The notes: generated from the letters alone by a model not told the origin. Numbered from the stretch's first letter, positions 35,801-41,476 are shown. The stretch is DNA of 46,697 nucleotides from Priapulus caudatus (GCF_000485595.1 NW_014578329.1:1-46697), one strand, 5' to 3'. Numbers and translations: made by a program.

Positions 35801-38800
35801 AGACGAGCGGAGGGAACATGGAGATGTGGCAGCAGGGAGGGGGGAGGCGAACATTGGAGGTGTGGCAGCAGCGGAGAGGGGGAGGGAACATGGAGGTGTG
35901 GGCAGCAGAAAGAGAGGGGGGATGGAACAGGCGGTGTGGCAGCAAAGGGAGAGGGAGGCAGAACATGGAGGTGTGGCAGCAGAGAGAGGGGAGCGAGGGG
36001 AACATGGAGGTGTGGCAGCAGGAAGAGAAAAGAGGGAGGGGAACATGGCGATGTGGCAGGCAGGAAGAGAGGGGGAGGGCACATGGCGGTGTGGCAGCAG
36101 GGAGAGGGAGGGGAAAATAAATGGAGGTGTGGGCAGCAGGGAGAGGGAGAGAGGAAAAATGGCGTGTGGCAGCAGGAAACGAGGGGGGAAGGGAACATGG
36201 CGTGGGGCAGCAGGAGAGAGGGGGGGAGGGACATGGCGGTGTGCAGCAGGAAGAAGGGGGAAGGGGAACATGGAGGGTGCAGCAAAGGGAGAGAGGAGGG
36301 GAACATGGACAGTGGTGGCAAGCAGGGAGGAGGGGGGAGGGACATGGCGGTGTGGCAGCATGGAGAGGGAAGGGGAACATGGAAGTGTGGGCAGCAGGGA
36401 GAACGGGAGGGAACATGCGGTGTGGACAGCCAGGGAGAGAGCGAGAGGGGAACATGGAAAGTGTGGCAGGCAGGGAGAGAGGGAGGGAGGGGAACATGGA
36501 GGTGTGGCAGAAGGGAGAAGGAGGAGGGGAACATGGAGGTGTGGCCAGCAAGAGATGGGGGAGGGGAACATGGAGGTGCTGGCAGCAGAGATGAAAGGGG
36601 GAGGGAACATGGCGTGTGGCAGCAGAGGGAGAGGGGGAGGGGACATGGCGGTGTGGCAGCAGGAAGGGGGGGAGGGAAGCATGGCTGTGTGGCAAGCAAG
36701 AGAAAGGGAAGGAGAACATGGCGGTGTGGCAGGCAGGGAGAGGGGAAGGAGAACATGGAGGTGTGGCAGCAGAGAGAGGGGGATGGGGAAACATGGGTGG
36801 TGTGGCAGCAGGGAGAGGGGGGAGGGGAAAGCATGGCGGTGTGGGCAGCAGGAAGAGGGGGAGGGGAATCCATGGCTGTGTGGCAGCAAGAGAAAGGGGA
36901 AGGAAGAAAACATGGCGGTGTGGCAGCAAGGGAGAGGGGAAGGAGAACATGGAGGTGTGGGCAGCAGAGAGAGGGGGGAGGGAAACAATGGAGGTGTGGC
37001 AGGCAGGAAAGAGGGGGAGGGGAACTGGCGGTGTGGCAGCAGGAAGAGGGGGAAGGGAACATGGCGGTGTGGCAGCAGGGAGAGAGGGGGGAGGGGAACA
37101 TGGCGGTGTGGCAGCAGGAAGAGGGGGAGGGGAACATGGCGATGTGGCAGCAGGGAGAGAGGGGGGAGGGGAACATGGCGGTGTGGCAGCAGGAAGAGGG
37201 GGAAGGGGAACATGGAGGTGTGGCAGCAGGGAGAGGGGGAGGGGAACATGGAAGTGTGGCAGCAGGGAGAGGGGGAGGGGAACATGGCGGTGTGGCAGCA
37301 GGGAGAGGGGGGAGGGGAACATGGCGGTGTGGCAGCAGGGAGAGGGGTGGATGGGAACATGGCGGTGTGGGGGCACTGCTCTCACCTGCTGCAGACTCAT
37401 GTCATCGTTGTCGGTTGAATCGGAAGCGGAGTCTGAGCTGACACTGCTGCCCGAGCTAACGTCAGCACCCTCGCTGTCCGCCACCTCACTGTCAGAGGAA
37501 CTCTCCGCCGTCTTCTGCTGCAACGCAACGCGTGAGAGAAGACAATGAAGAATTCACGCTCAATTCTCACCCAGAGTCACAAGAAATCCCCACAGAATTA
37601 CAACCCCCCCCCCCCCGCTAACTCTCACCGCTAACCCTACATCCGAACCCTTACTCCTAACTGTAAAACTAACCCTCACAGAATTTCAGTATTCGTCTAC
37701 GACAGCGTGCTGTGCTGCTGATGCGGACATTAGGTGTCCAGCCCCCATCCAGCCCCCTTCAGTGTGGTCTGCGTAGCAGTGTGTATGTATCGACTGGATT
37801 ACTGAGACAGATGCGTGTGTACATGCTGAGCTGGCTGCATACCTAATATCCTTAGCAACAGTTAACTGTGTTAAAAGGATTCTGAAATACTGTAAGGGTT
37901 AATTTTTAAAGTTAGGAGTTTAGGTTGGGAAGTAAAGTTAGAGTTAGAGTTAGTAATTCGAGGTAGGGTTAAGACCATCAATAGGGATAAGAATTAGGAT
38001 TAGAAACTAGGGTTGCGGTATGGGTCAGGATTAGGAATAGGAATCATATGTAGGAAACAGGGTTGGGGTTGGTTAGGAATTACTGTATAAGCCATATTTT
38101 TCGCGTACATATATTTTCGCGAATTCAGACTTGACGGACAATTTTGCGGTTGGTGAATTATGAAATATTCCGTATTATTCAGTATGAATTATTCACGTGT
38201 TGTTATTTTCGCGGTCGGGGACGCGTTCGTGAAATTCGCGAAAATTAATCGACTATGAAATATACAGCGTATACAGTAGTATCAATGATAGGAATAGTAA
38301 TTAGTGTTAGGAAACATGGTTGTGATATGGTTAGGAATTAGGATCAGGGATGGGGATAGGAAGTAGGAGATGAAAATAGGGTTGAAGCTATGGTTAACGA
38401 CTACTAATAAGGTAATTGTTAATGTTCTGCCGAAATCTAGTTATGCCTGTTACAGAGCTTATATTACAGAGCTTCAGTTATCTGTGAGTGGAATCGACGT
38501 GCCCCTGACATGTGGAATGTGACGGCAGAGATCTGACATTGTAAGAGAGCAATGCAGCCGACTACAGCGAACCCATCCCCACCATTGACACGCACCTTGC
38601 CCTCGCTCGCCGAGCTGCTCTTTGGAGTGTTCGACTTTGTCGCGGTCGCCGACGGCAACTTGTCCGGCCGGCCAGGAGAGGGCGCCGGCGGTAGGAAGAA
38701 GCTGCTCGTGTGCGGCGCGGATGACGACGCTGCGCTCGTGCTGGCGACGGGCGATCGCACAATGAATGCTGTTGTCGTCGTGGTTACGGCATGCTTGGCT

Positions 38801-41476
38801 GACGGTGGGATGGAGCTCGTTGATGCTGAGGATGGAGTGGACGACGGTGTCCGACTCCTCGACCTGTGTGTGGTGAAATAGTCGCGGCCGGACATCGACT
38901 ACAGGGAATCCTCACCTTCTCCCTGCTTCCTCCCAGCTTCCTCCCCTCGTCCCCTTCTTCTCCTTCTCTTCATCCTGTCATTCTCTAAATCTGCACCTCT
39001 TCCTCCCTTGTCTTAATGTCACCCTTTCCCCTCCTCTCACCCTGTAACTTTTTTGCCTCCTTCCTTTCGTCATTTCCTTACCTCCCGCACTTTCTCTCTC
39101 TCTTCCCTGCCTTTATATCTCTCTGTCCTTCAATCAATCTCTCTTTCCCTTTCTCTATCTTGCCATATACCCTCCTTTACTTCTGCCATCACTTCTTCTT
39201 TCCCTGTTTCCTGCTCTTGCTCTTGATTCTACCTCTCTGCCTCACCCCTTCCTCTCTCTATTCACTCCCCCTAGCCTCACTGTGCCCATCCAATCAACCT
39301 CACTCCCAACTATCACCCTTTCCACCCCCTCTTATTCACTCCCAGATTCTCTTTATCCTTCACCCACATCTTCCTCTAAAAATGCAGAATTCTCCATGTT
39401 CCAGTTTCCTCACCCACCTTCTCACCCATCTTTCGTTATCTGATCTTACCTGGAAGATGGCCTCGGCGTGGAATGTGACGGGGATGACACAGTGGGGGCA
39501 GCACTGCTGACGAGCGACAACGGTGATGACGACAGTGTTGACAATGATGCTGACGCTGACGATGACGGCGTGCAATTGTTCTTACCCAGACGGAGATCTA
39601 TGACAGACAACAATGCATTAATACACCAGATCGCTGCTCACGCCATCTATATGTTGATAATCCCTCAAGAGATCTTGCTAAAGTAACCAACTCGAATAAC
39701 CACTGTGCATCGATGGAAGGATAGAAGAATGGACAGATGCATCAGGGCTCATACAAATAAGACCAAATATTGTTCCAGGACTGTTCCAGAGCTTTGGTCT
39801 GGACATTTTCATGGACACAAAGATTTATTTCAAATGCAATCTCTGTACCTTGTATCATCCAAGGAACAATAAATGAACAAACTCATGCCTAAATCAAGCG
39901 TTGTTGTTTCTCAAGCAGTAAATAGGGCTATCAGTGTATTAAATTTGTTAATGTAATTGCTAAGTTGTGGACACAATAGACATGAGCTCACTTTCCAGGA
40001 CATTCTAGGACCACATAATAACAATAACTTATTTTTAGAACTTTCCAGACCTGGAATACAGTAAAAACCCGCGTATAAGAACATAGATTTTTCCAAGTTA
40101 GCCTCAACATGTTCTTATATAAATGGTGCTTACTGAAAAATTAGGCTCAAAAGGTTCTTAAATAGGTTCTTAATTGTTTCTACTTTTAATATGTACTAGC
40201 TGAAACCCGCGCTACCCGCGGGCTTAGTGACTGTGATGCATGTGTTACCAGTACAGTAGTGTTATGTGTAAGGTGTTCTTTTATGCGGGTTTTTACTGTA
40301 TATGTAAATAATGCAGTACTGTGTCTCAATAACAATGCCAGGGTGCTGGCATTGTTATTGTTGAGCATTGGCATTGGCATTGGCATTGGCATTGTTATTG
40401 CATCGATATTGTTGAGCTCGTCTTTTTTATTTTACCTGTGTTTCTTTTTAAGTCTTCATCTGCATGGAAAATTAAGAACCTACTTTAAAATCTTAGCCTA
40501 AAACAGGTTCTTATGTAAAGGGGTCTAAATGCGAAATTTTAGCCTAACATGTTCTTAAAATCTATGTTCTTATACGCGGGTTTTTACTGTATGTCGTTTT
40601 AGAATTTCAGGATTTTCATGGTTTTCCGGGCCCCGTACTAACCCTGTGGATGCAAGAACAGATGGATAGATGACAGACAAACAGAGGGATGGCTAGATGG
40701 ACGAATGAACAGACAGGTGGATGGCTGAAAAATGGATGGATAGATGAATGGCTAGAGGAACGGAAAGGAGAAAAGAATGAATGAAAAGAGAACCCGCGTG
40801 CATGCACATGTATCCCTGAGCATTATCGTAATCGTGCCCCATAATATTTCCCAGGGGAGAACCTCGCATTCTTCCTCCGCCGCTGACCAACCCAACACTC
40901 ACCTTGTGATGATGGACTCGCCAGCAGACTTTGCTGCAGCAGCGCATCAAAGCCGGACGGTCGGACGCCGTCAGGCACCCCCGTACCAAACGTAGGGAGG
41001 AAGCCGACGCTGAGACCCGCCGCAAAGTAGTCGTTCAGTGCCGCCATGCGACGCACGTGCTCCGACGCCGACATCCACCAACCAGCGCCACCTGGCGGAC
41101 AACAGAACAATTGTTCAAAATTGCAAAAGATGAGAGAGAACTTGAGAAACCTGGCAAGACGGCCAGGGTCAATTCCAACTGCTCGCTATCACGGCACCAC
41201 ATATTTTCGCCAAAGCCCCTGAAGCCAACCCAGTAGAAGACCCCCCCCCTCCATGATGCGCCTGCGCCGCCGTCATGGCGACGCGTTACCGCGGTGACAC
41301 CGTACCTGTCGTCTGTGAGTAGTTGAGGGAGCTGATCGCGGTGTAGTCGTTGGGTGACGTCGGCAGCGGGAGACCCGCGAGCGGGTGGCTGAGCATCGAG
41401 TAGGCACCGGGCAGGTGAGCGTACGGAGGCAGTGCGGCGAGGGACGCTGGGGACGTACCGAACAGACTGCCACCTC
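10795..41476 (-). CDS. BAZ2B: BAZ2-type ISWI-complex subunit (TAM/MBD, DDT, WHIM, two PHD, bromodomain), 35 exons
   Basis: BAZ2 proteins are large ISWI partners that target nucleosome remodelling and silencing (BAZ2A/TIP5 is the NoRC subunit at rDNA). Exons in transcript order: 41476-41306, 41091-40903, 39597-39450, 38863-38596, 37517-37386, 35038-34916, 33383-33197, 32534-32425, 32069-31896, 31520-31327, 31154-30809, 30596-30428, 30228-30136, 29653-29538, 28405-28340, 27088-27044, 24966-24901, 24714-24652, 24067-23878, 23508-23369, 20425-20318, 20093-19984, 19612-19189, 18998-18768, 18240-17472, 16395-16237, 15804-15626, 14940-14519, 14053-13870, 13672-13526, 13381-13269, 12858-12816, 12561-12374, 12127-11984, 10948-10795. 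Every junction keeps phase; the sum is 2,120 residues against about 2,170 in human BAZ2B. Similarity is closer to BAZ2B than BAZ2A by eye, but this is probably the single invertebrate BAZ2. The N-terminal exon is missing. Exon 19's right border (24067) and exon 3's right border (39597) rest on phase plus an AG, and are the least certain. Confidence 0.93.
10984..11100. repeat. Three tandem repeats of about 37 bp in BAZ2 intron 34
   Basis: Unit GTATAGAAGCAGGGAGATCA plus AGCAATGTCAGGTAAAT; the third copy has lost about nine bases. It lies between exon 35 and the MITE at 11286. Confidence 0.85.
11286..11971. mobile_element. MITE, 686 bp, abutting the splice donor of BAZ2 bromodomain exon 34
   Basis: The termini are inverted: GGCCCGTTGTCAGAAACA on the left (11286-11303) and its exact complement on the right (11954-11971). 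The flanks carry a direct CCAGG at 11281-11285 and 11972-11976, a 5-bp target duplication. Subterminal sequence contains repeated TAACATTAGT/CTTAACATTA words on both sides. There is no coding capacity. It lies in intron 34 and ends 6 bp from the donor GT. Confidence 0.85.
12636..12712. repeat. (CT)n tract in BAZ2 intron 32
   Basis: CTCTCTCTCTCT-rich stretch upstream (transcript sense: GA-rich, downstream of exon 32 donor). Nothing else seen in 12562-12815. Confidence 0.85.
12816..13381 (-). CDS. BAZ2B: BAZ2 exons 31-32: PHD finger 2 (extra)
   Basis: Exons 13381-13269 and 12858-12816 join (phase 2) to encode a second C4HC3 finger directly after PHD 1: MCLVCGKAFGKMARCQGC, then PRAYHLDCLSPAMD, then RGRWNCPDCTEK. 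Ligand order is C-x2-C, C-x2-C, H-x2-C, C-x2-C. Human BAZ2A and BAZ2B, as I recall them, have one PHD and then a basic linker to the bromodomain, so this finger is extra relative to them. It is shorter in its first loop than PHD 1 and lacks the acidic DNEAE segment, which argues against the same unmodified-H3 reading. The tandem arrangement resembles double-PHD readers. The function of this finger is unknown. Confidence 0.93.
13526..13672 (-). CDS. BAZ2B: BAZ2 exon 30: PHD finger 1
   Basis: This exon of 49 codons is a complete C4HC3 PHD finger: FCQICRRGDNEAELLLCDSC, then DKGFHTYCFRPKM, then DIPDGDWFCYECVSK. All eight zinc ligands are visible, together with the aromatic W of DGDWFC. It is nearly the same as the BAZ2A/B PHD, which binds the N-terminus of histone H3 with unmodified K4 (family knowledge); the acidic DNEAELLLCD face expected for this is present. 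It is an autonomous exon with phase 0 at both ends, so it could be skipped or shuffled without frame damage. Confidence 0.97.
13870..14940 (-). CDS. BAZ2B: BAZ2 exons 28-29: acidic spacer and helix before the PHD fingers
   Basis: Exon 28 (14940-14519) begins GFKLLPKATDDPTLQL and is dominated by Glu/Asp/Ser runs, then VAVQRLQMFEAAIERRYLL, comparable to the VTRLADLERNIERR segment of human BAZ2B. Its donor is GTTTGT, weaker than its neighbours. Exon 29 (14053-13870) has GLAVWRQALAVTTNPAQLY and LLDQCIAWDKSIMKV, the block that directly precedes the PHD finger in the family. The junctions 28/29 (phase 2) and 29/30 (phase 0) both hold. The Glu-rich tract arises from (GAG/GAA)n coding DNA, so other frames across it also look open; only this frame agrees with the family. 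Confidence 0.92.
15021..15160. repeat. Five tandem 28-bp repeats in BAZ2 intron 27
   Basis: Unit ACTGCATACACTCACACATC plus ACATACTA, five copies, the last two diverged. The rest of this intron (14941-15625) shows no gene. Confidence 0.9.
15626..18998 (-). CDS. BAZ2B: BAZ2 exons 24-27: WSD/WHIM2 region
   Basis: Exon 24 (18998-18768) is an acidic linker ending KMQKKVDRLCK. Exon 25 (18240-17472, 769 nt, the longest exon) opens with KNKLTAVCHSLRATSFGQD and then GQDRYRRRYWVLPCAGGVF, the invariant WHIM2/WSD signature of BAZ proteins. After an acidic stretch come NLFLQNPCECG and HPWFSVLPRFPCDE, also typical. Exon 26 (16395-16237) has MQRGWWRITDPNQLKSLVK and LHVRGVRERHLLKQLQKH. Exon 27 (15804-15626) has IEMEILTQVERLEERLIKA. 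For exon 27 I chose the acceptor at 15805/15806, not the one at 15828/15829, because only the former restores frame after exon 26; it also recreates the conserved KD-V junction. Exon 25 is strongly GC-rich. Confidence 0.93.
15828..16000. repeat. Imperfect tandem repeat next to the exon 27 acceptor
   Basis: Five or six units of about 32-36 bp built on AACGGGAAGAGCACAGGGGT and AACAATGGGAAGAGCAC. It begins about 25 bases into intron 26, so on the transcript it is a CCCGTT/GTGCTCTTCCC-rich tract just upstream of the acceptor and may supply the pyrimidine tract. Confidence 0.75.
16560..17303. mobile_element. hAT-like non-autonomous DNA transposon, 744 bp, in BAZ2 intron 25
   Basis: The ends are CAGGGATGAGATT and its inverted complement AATCTCATCCCTG. 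CAGGG termini are typical of hAT elements. TATATG directly flanks both ends (16554-16559 and 17304-17309); hAT normally makes 8-bp duplications, so two bases have changed or the class differs. Near the right end is TCCGCGGATTTCTGCGGA, a self-complementary subterminal motif. No transposase frame remains. Confidence 0.75.
18390..18575. repeat. Interspersed repeat family G, copy 2 (BAZ2 intron 24)
   Basis: Matches 33955-34135 in the same order: GTTAGGTTGGTCAAGCTTGA, TATTGGCTAGAGCTCCCT, AGATAGGTCCATAATTGCTG. Diverged, no coding capacity. It occupies most of the non-coding stretch between exon 25 (ends 18240) and exon 24 (starts 18768). Confidence 0.5.
19189..24067 (-). CDS. BAZ2B: BAZ2 exons 19-23: DDT domain, WHIM1 motif and acidic linker
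   Basis: Exon 19 (24067-23878) ends with the start of the DDT domain: LPNLDRIPGVKLAGEAF, then NCLMVIEFLHNFGDTLEL. Exon 20 (23508-23369) continues with LPSLNTLQLGLIND and LLRIALRDPG. Exon 21 (20425-20318) has TLDQDNVSELLRLYLW. Exon 22 (20093-19984) has the WHIM1-like FVSLLKDQPF...KSEILALLCNDLLM. Exon 23 (19612-19189) has SQIDENLEQM and LKRDKWVQEGEIRKMKG, then a long Asp/Glu run. In ISWI partners DDT plus WHIM clasp the ATPase subunit and read linker length (family knowledge). A 2.8 kb retrotransposon sits between exons 20 and 21 without touching either splice site. The donor of exon 20 is duplicated 27 bp downstream. Confidence 0.94.
20470..23310 (+). mobile_element. Degenerate CR1/L2-group non-LTR retrotransposon, 5'-truncated, in BAZ2 intron 20
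   Basis: Reading forward, antisense to BAZ2. It opens inside a PHD-like finger (CCDVCPTWFYFRCSGLEE) of the type carried by CR1/L2-like elements. An AP-type endonuclease follows in pieces: LLSNFNSIKG, then GGGVFIAVKKS, then LICGDFNLPGIDWQS, with stops or frameshifts near 20889, 21084 and 21305. The linker frame is open 21358-22027. Reverse transcriptase is present from about 22090: AVFLDFSKAFDRVPHDLL, SGIPQGSVLGPLLF and the catalytic FADDS, then YKYLGVIIS and the typical tail HKAARWVSRNYDDS. The first RT motifs are missing between about 22028 and 22030-22090, so an internal deletion is likely. It is dead. Its 5' end lies about 50 bases from the exon 21 acceptor. Confidence 0.9.
23323..23376. 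repeat. 27-bp tandem duplication covering the exon 20 donor
   Basis: GCAGTGGGTGCTAGCTTACC starts at 23323 and again at 23350, with a partial third unit in the exon end. Each copy has a GTAAGC donor on the minus strand, at 23368 (used in my model) and 23341. Confidence 0.85.
23618..23700. repeat. (CACG/CA)n microsatellite in BAZ2 intron 19
   Basis: ACGCACGCACACACGCACAC-type repeat followed by GAGAGAGGGAGAAAAAGAGA. Confidence 0.9.
23878..30596 (-). CDS. BAZ2B: BAZ2 exons 12-19: long basic coiled region before the DDT domain
   Basis: Exons 30596-30428, 30228-30136, 29653-29538, 28405-28340, 27088-27044, 24966-24901, 24714-24652 and the start of 24067-23878. Exon 12 follows the TAM domain with GFLVLTEEEIRARIDEFRA and a Gly/Lys-rich stretch. 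Exons 13-19 are almost uninterrupted Arg/Lys/Glu/Gln helix. Signature peptides match human BAZ2B: LEKEYRAQQLIE (exon 14), MKRQQAVLLKHQ (exon 16), ERERRRQHMMLVRALEARK (exon 17), EQRRLEIMRAREMKKP (exon 19). Exons 15-18 are all multiples of three and phase 0 at both ends (66, 45, 66 and 63 nt), so any of them can be skipped without a frame change. The helix probably contacts DNA or RNA, as proposed for the family. Confidence 0.92.
25018..25390 (+). mobile_element. 3' fragment of a related CR1/L2-group retrotransposon, in BAZ2 intron 17
   Basis: The DNA from about 25020 parallels 22930-23110 of the larger element: TTGTTTTGGCTTGACTTGA, CCTCTTCGTGTCTGC, TTTCTTCATGCAAAACATA and GGCATTCCCTATTGCTTAAT, followed by AAGCCTATTCATACCACTCG. 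It keeps only the extreme C-terminal coding part and a 3' UTR ending near TTTAATAAAGTTC (about 25370). Differences from the larger copy are spread throughout, so it is an older or separate insertion. Severe 5' truncation is typical of target-primed reverse transcription. It has the same orientation relative to BAZ2 as the larger copy. Confidence 0.75.
26280..26483 (+). repeat. Interspersed repeat family H, copy 2 (BAZ2 intron 16)
   Basis: Shares GTGCTCCAAAATAG, CATGTGGGTCAAACG, AAATGTTGACG and a GGAC run with copy 3, then CCATGGCAATAGCTCA, the hairpin CTTGAC-GAT-GTCAAG (26456-26470) extended by AGCTCA/TGAGCT, and the end GAGCTAAAAAC. Non-coding. Confidence 0.75.
26805..26868. repeat. (TA)n microsatellite in BAZ2 intron 16
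   Basis: About 60 bases of TA units. Intron 16 (24967-27043) also holds the retrotransposon fragment at 25018 and repeat family H copy 2; the remaining sequence shows no gene. Confidence 0.95.
28019..28090. repeat. CACA/CACG-rich tract in BAZ2 intron 15
   Basis: Degenerate GCACACGCATGCACACACAC-type repeat. The rest of 27089-28339 has no recognisable feature. Confidence 0.85.
28406..29537. other. BAZ2 intron 14, nothing recognised
   Basis: About 1.1 kb of A+T-rich DNA with a pyrimidine tract at 29300-29350 (CTTCTCCTTCTCCTCCTC). No repeat termini or coding signal seen. Confidence 0.6.
29694..29963. repeat. Five tandem 54-bp repeats in BAZ2 intron 13
   Basis: Unit starts GTGTCACCTCTAGTGAGACA and contains TTTACCAGACAGCGAAGGAG. 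Copies differ at a few sites; copy types alternate (CTCTAGTGAG versus CTCCAGAAAG). Because 54 is a multiple of three, open frames of up to 166 codons cross it, but they match nothing and start or stop in flanking intron. Confidence 0.9.
30655..30780. repeat. Pyrimidine-rich imperfect repeat in BAZ2 intron 11
   Basis: Three diverged units built on CCTCCAACATAACACC and CTACCCCTCCCA. Short intron (30597-30808), no other content. Confidence 0.65.
30809..31154 (-). CDS. BAZ2B: BAZ2 exon 11: TAM/MBD-like domain
   Basis: This single exon encodes about 115 residues (roughly 566-680 of the readable protein). A basic tail KRRRVIRDERELRTPLE leads into the domain, with GWRRQTKI, then GDVLYFAPCGKKMRTYPEV, then RYLEKHRIADISRDNFSFS. 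The APCGK(K)xRxYPEV and DISRDNFSFS blocks are hallmarks of the BAZ2 TAM domain, a variant of the methyl-CpG-binding fold. In human TIP5 this domain binds structured RNA and DNA rather than methyl-CpG specifically (family knowledge); the specificity here is unknown. The donor is at 30808/30807, phase 0. The acceptor at 31155/31156 is followed upstream by CAG repeats (CAGCAG), so a NAGNAG-type alternative acceptor is possible. The exon is GC-rich with many CpGs, unlike the surrounding introns. Confidence 0.95.
31190..31326. repeat. 58-bp tandem repeat that duplicates the exon 10 splice donor
   Basis: CGTGGCGCCACCTAC (complement GTAGGTGGCGCCACG) occurs ending at 31210, 31268 and 31326, exactly 58 bp apart. 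The last is the real donor of exon 10. The intron is only 172 bp (31155-31326), so most of it is 2.4 copies of the repeat. Confidence 0.85.
31327..35038 (-). CDS. BAZ2B: BAZ2 exons 6-10: charged coil, linker and AT-hook-like run
   Basis: Exon 6 (35038-34916) is a Lys/Gln/Glu helix (KAQLKARQKELLAQERKLK). Exon 7 (33383-33197) is a Ser/Pro linker ending EKLKKLYAG. Exon 8 (32534-32425) carries PPAVIAKPKYDPQTMTPEE and runs into another helix. Exon 9 (32069-31896) is a polyglutamine-rich helix with QQQQQLKLARKMAAQRE, then a seven-Gln run. Exon 10 (31520-31327) contains GRGRGRGR, an AT-hook-like DNA-minor-groove motif, followed by a second Gln-rich helix ending at an acidic patch. Exons 6 and 9 share the peptide AQLK and the DNA AGCTCAACTGAAG, so one may derive from the other. 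All five exons join in phase (0, 0, 1, 0, 0 entering). A near-identical antisense copy of exon 6 lies at 34307-34411. Confidence 0.85.
32535..33196. other. BAZ2 intron 7, nothing recognised
   Basis: About 660 bases of ordinary A+T-rich intron with a C-rich end (33140-33180). No coding or repeat signal seen. Confidence 0.6.
33430..33610. repeat. Irregular repeat of CATCAACCGTTGACGT-like words
   Basis: Words related to GACATCAACCGTTGACGT and GTATTGACATCA recur about eight times with variable spacing. The core TTGACNTCAA is close to self-complementary. It ends where repeat family H copy 3 begins, so it may be that element's variable upstream part. Confidence 0.55.
33650..33845 (+). repeat. Interspersed repeat family H, copy 3 (BAZ2 intron 6)
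   Basis: About 80% identical by eye to copy 2 over the whole length, with the same order: TCGACTGG, GTGCTCCAAAATAG, CATGTGGGTCAAACG, GGAC run, CCATGGCAATAGCTCA, hairpin, GAGCTAAAAAC. Immediately upstream (33430-33610) is an irregular run of GACATCAACCGTTGACGT words. Confidence 0.75.
33846..34135. repeat. Interspersed repeat family G, copy 1
   Basis: Resembles 18390-18570: both contain TGTTAGG(N2)GGTCAAGC(N)TGA, then GATTGGCTAGAG or TATTGGCTAGAG, and finish near CAGATAGGTTCAT or AGATAGGTCCAT. Non-coding in either orientation. It begins directly after repeat family H copy 3. Confidence 0.5.
34307..34411 (+). pseudogene. Inverted copy of BAZ2 exon 6 in intron 6
   Basis: 105 bases on the plus strand equal the minus-strand exon 6 (35035-34931) with only two differences, at AGGAGGCTG for AGGAAGCTG and GGAAAAGAGG for GGAACAGAGG. 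The copy starts three bases inside the exon's 5' end and stops 15 bases before its 3' end, so no splice sites came with it. Flanks do not match. In the BAZ2 pre-mRNA it is antisense and could pair with exon 6 across a loop of about 520 bases. No independent function is visible. Confidence 0.9.
34670..34830. repeat. G-rich imperfect repeat, about 28 bp units
   Basis: Units of the form GGGGTCTGNNTNGCCCTGTGAG recur about five times. Strongly G-skewed on the plus strand. It lies in the loop between exon 6 and its inverted copy. Confidence 0.6.
35290..37375. repeat. 2.1 kb minisatellite filling BAZ2 intron 5, unit about 36-38 bp
   Basis: The plus-strand unit is GTGTGGCAGCAGGGAGAG followed by a G/A run and GAACATGGCG or GAACATGGAG; roughly 55-60 units. 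Units at 35400-35740 and 37060-37375 are regular, whereas those between about 35750 and 37060 have frequent one-base insertions and losses (GTGTGGGCAG, GTGTGCAGC, GTGGCCAGC). The intron runs 35039-37385 and is almost wholly this repeat. No stop codon word exists in the consensus on either strand, so long open frames in all frames are artefacts of composition. Confidence 0.95.
37386..41476 (-). CDS. BAZ2B: BAZ2 exons 1-5: Ser/Pro-rich N-terminal region
   Basis: Exons 41476-41306, 41091-40903, 39597-39450, 38863-38596 and 37517-37386 encode about the first 302 residues seen. Exon 1 reads SLFGTSPASLAALPPYAHL and ends near TTGGAGWWMSASEH across the exon 1/2 junction; human BAZ2B has a comparable short hydrophobic stretch ending GAEWW. 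This is the only well conserved part. Exons 3 and 4 are serine/proline runs with a basic patch (RSRSRTPSS). Exon 5 is an acidic serine tract (SSSDSEVADSEGADVSSGSS), as in the family. Exon 3 was placed by phase: an acceptor at 39598/39599 gives an open serine-rich frame matching both neighbours, whereas an apparent acceptor at 39507/39508 does not. Exon 1 begins inside a codon, so at least one coding exon lies further right. The region is probably disordered and acts in partner binding; that is inference. Confidence 0.85.
37518..38595. other. BAZ2 intron 4: degenerate TTAGGG-like DNA and one MITE
   Basis: Apart from the MITE at 38081, this intron has many TAGGRTTAGG-like words (37900-38060 and 38330-38400), a poly-C run at 37601-37615 and CTAACCCTA words at 37617-37640. 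It looks like a decayed telomere-like array. Confidence 0.6.
38081..38278. mobile_element. Short TA-flanked MITE, 198 bp, in BAZ2 intron 4
   Basis: It begins TACTGTATAAGCC and ends GCGTATACAGTA, imperfect inverted repeats that include the TA target duplication. The interior is palindromic with repeated TTTTCGCG/CGCGAAAA words near each end (38099-38125 and 38203-38248). No coding capacity. It has the look of a Tc1/mariner-derived MITE. Confidence 0.7.
40059..40589. mobile_element. Tc1/mariner-type MITE, 531 bp, in BAZ2 intron 2
   Basis: Inverted ends CAGTAAAAACCCGCGTAT and beyond (about 32 bp: 40059-40090 against 40558-40589), flanked by TA on both sides, the Tc1/mariner target duplication. 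A partial internal copy of the same terminus (GCGGGTTTTTACTGTA) lies near 40287-40303, so the element may contain an older or nested copy. It also holds the hairpin and GGCATT array described separately. Confidence 0.85.
40328..40395. repeat. Perfect 15-bp hairpin followed by a GGCATT array
   Basis: CAATAACAATGCCAG, loop GGTG, CTGGCATTGTTATTG, then five GGCATT units ending GTTATTG. It lies inside the MITE at 40059-40589. Confidence 0.85.

Noticed and set aside
35181..37523. Very long open frames on both strands (up to 780 codons) over the minisatellite
   Set aside because: The repeat consensus has no stop word in any of the six frames, and the frames drift as unit length changes. Only the first 44 codons (exon 5) belong to a gene.
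40196..40225. GCTGAAACCCGCGCTACCCG as a possible functional RNA or terminator
   Set aside because: It lies within the mariner-type MITE and shows only a short GC palindrome. There is no evidence for an RNA gene.
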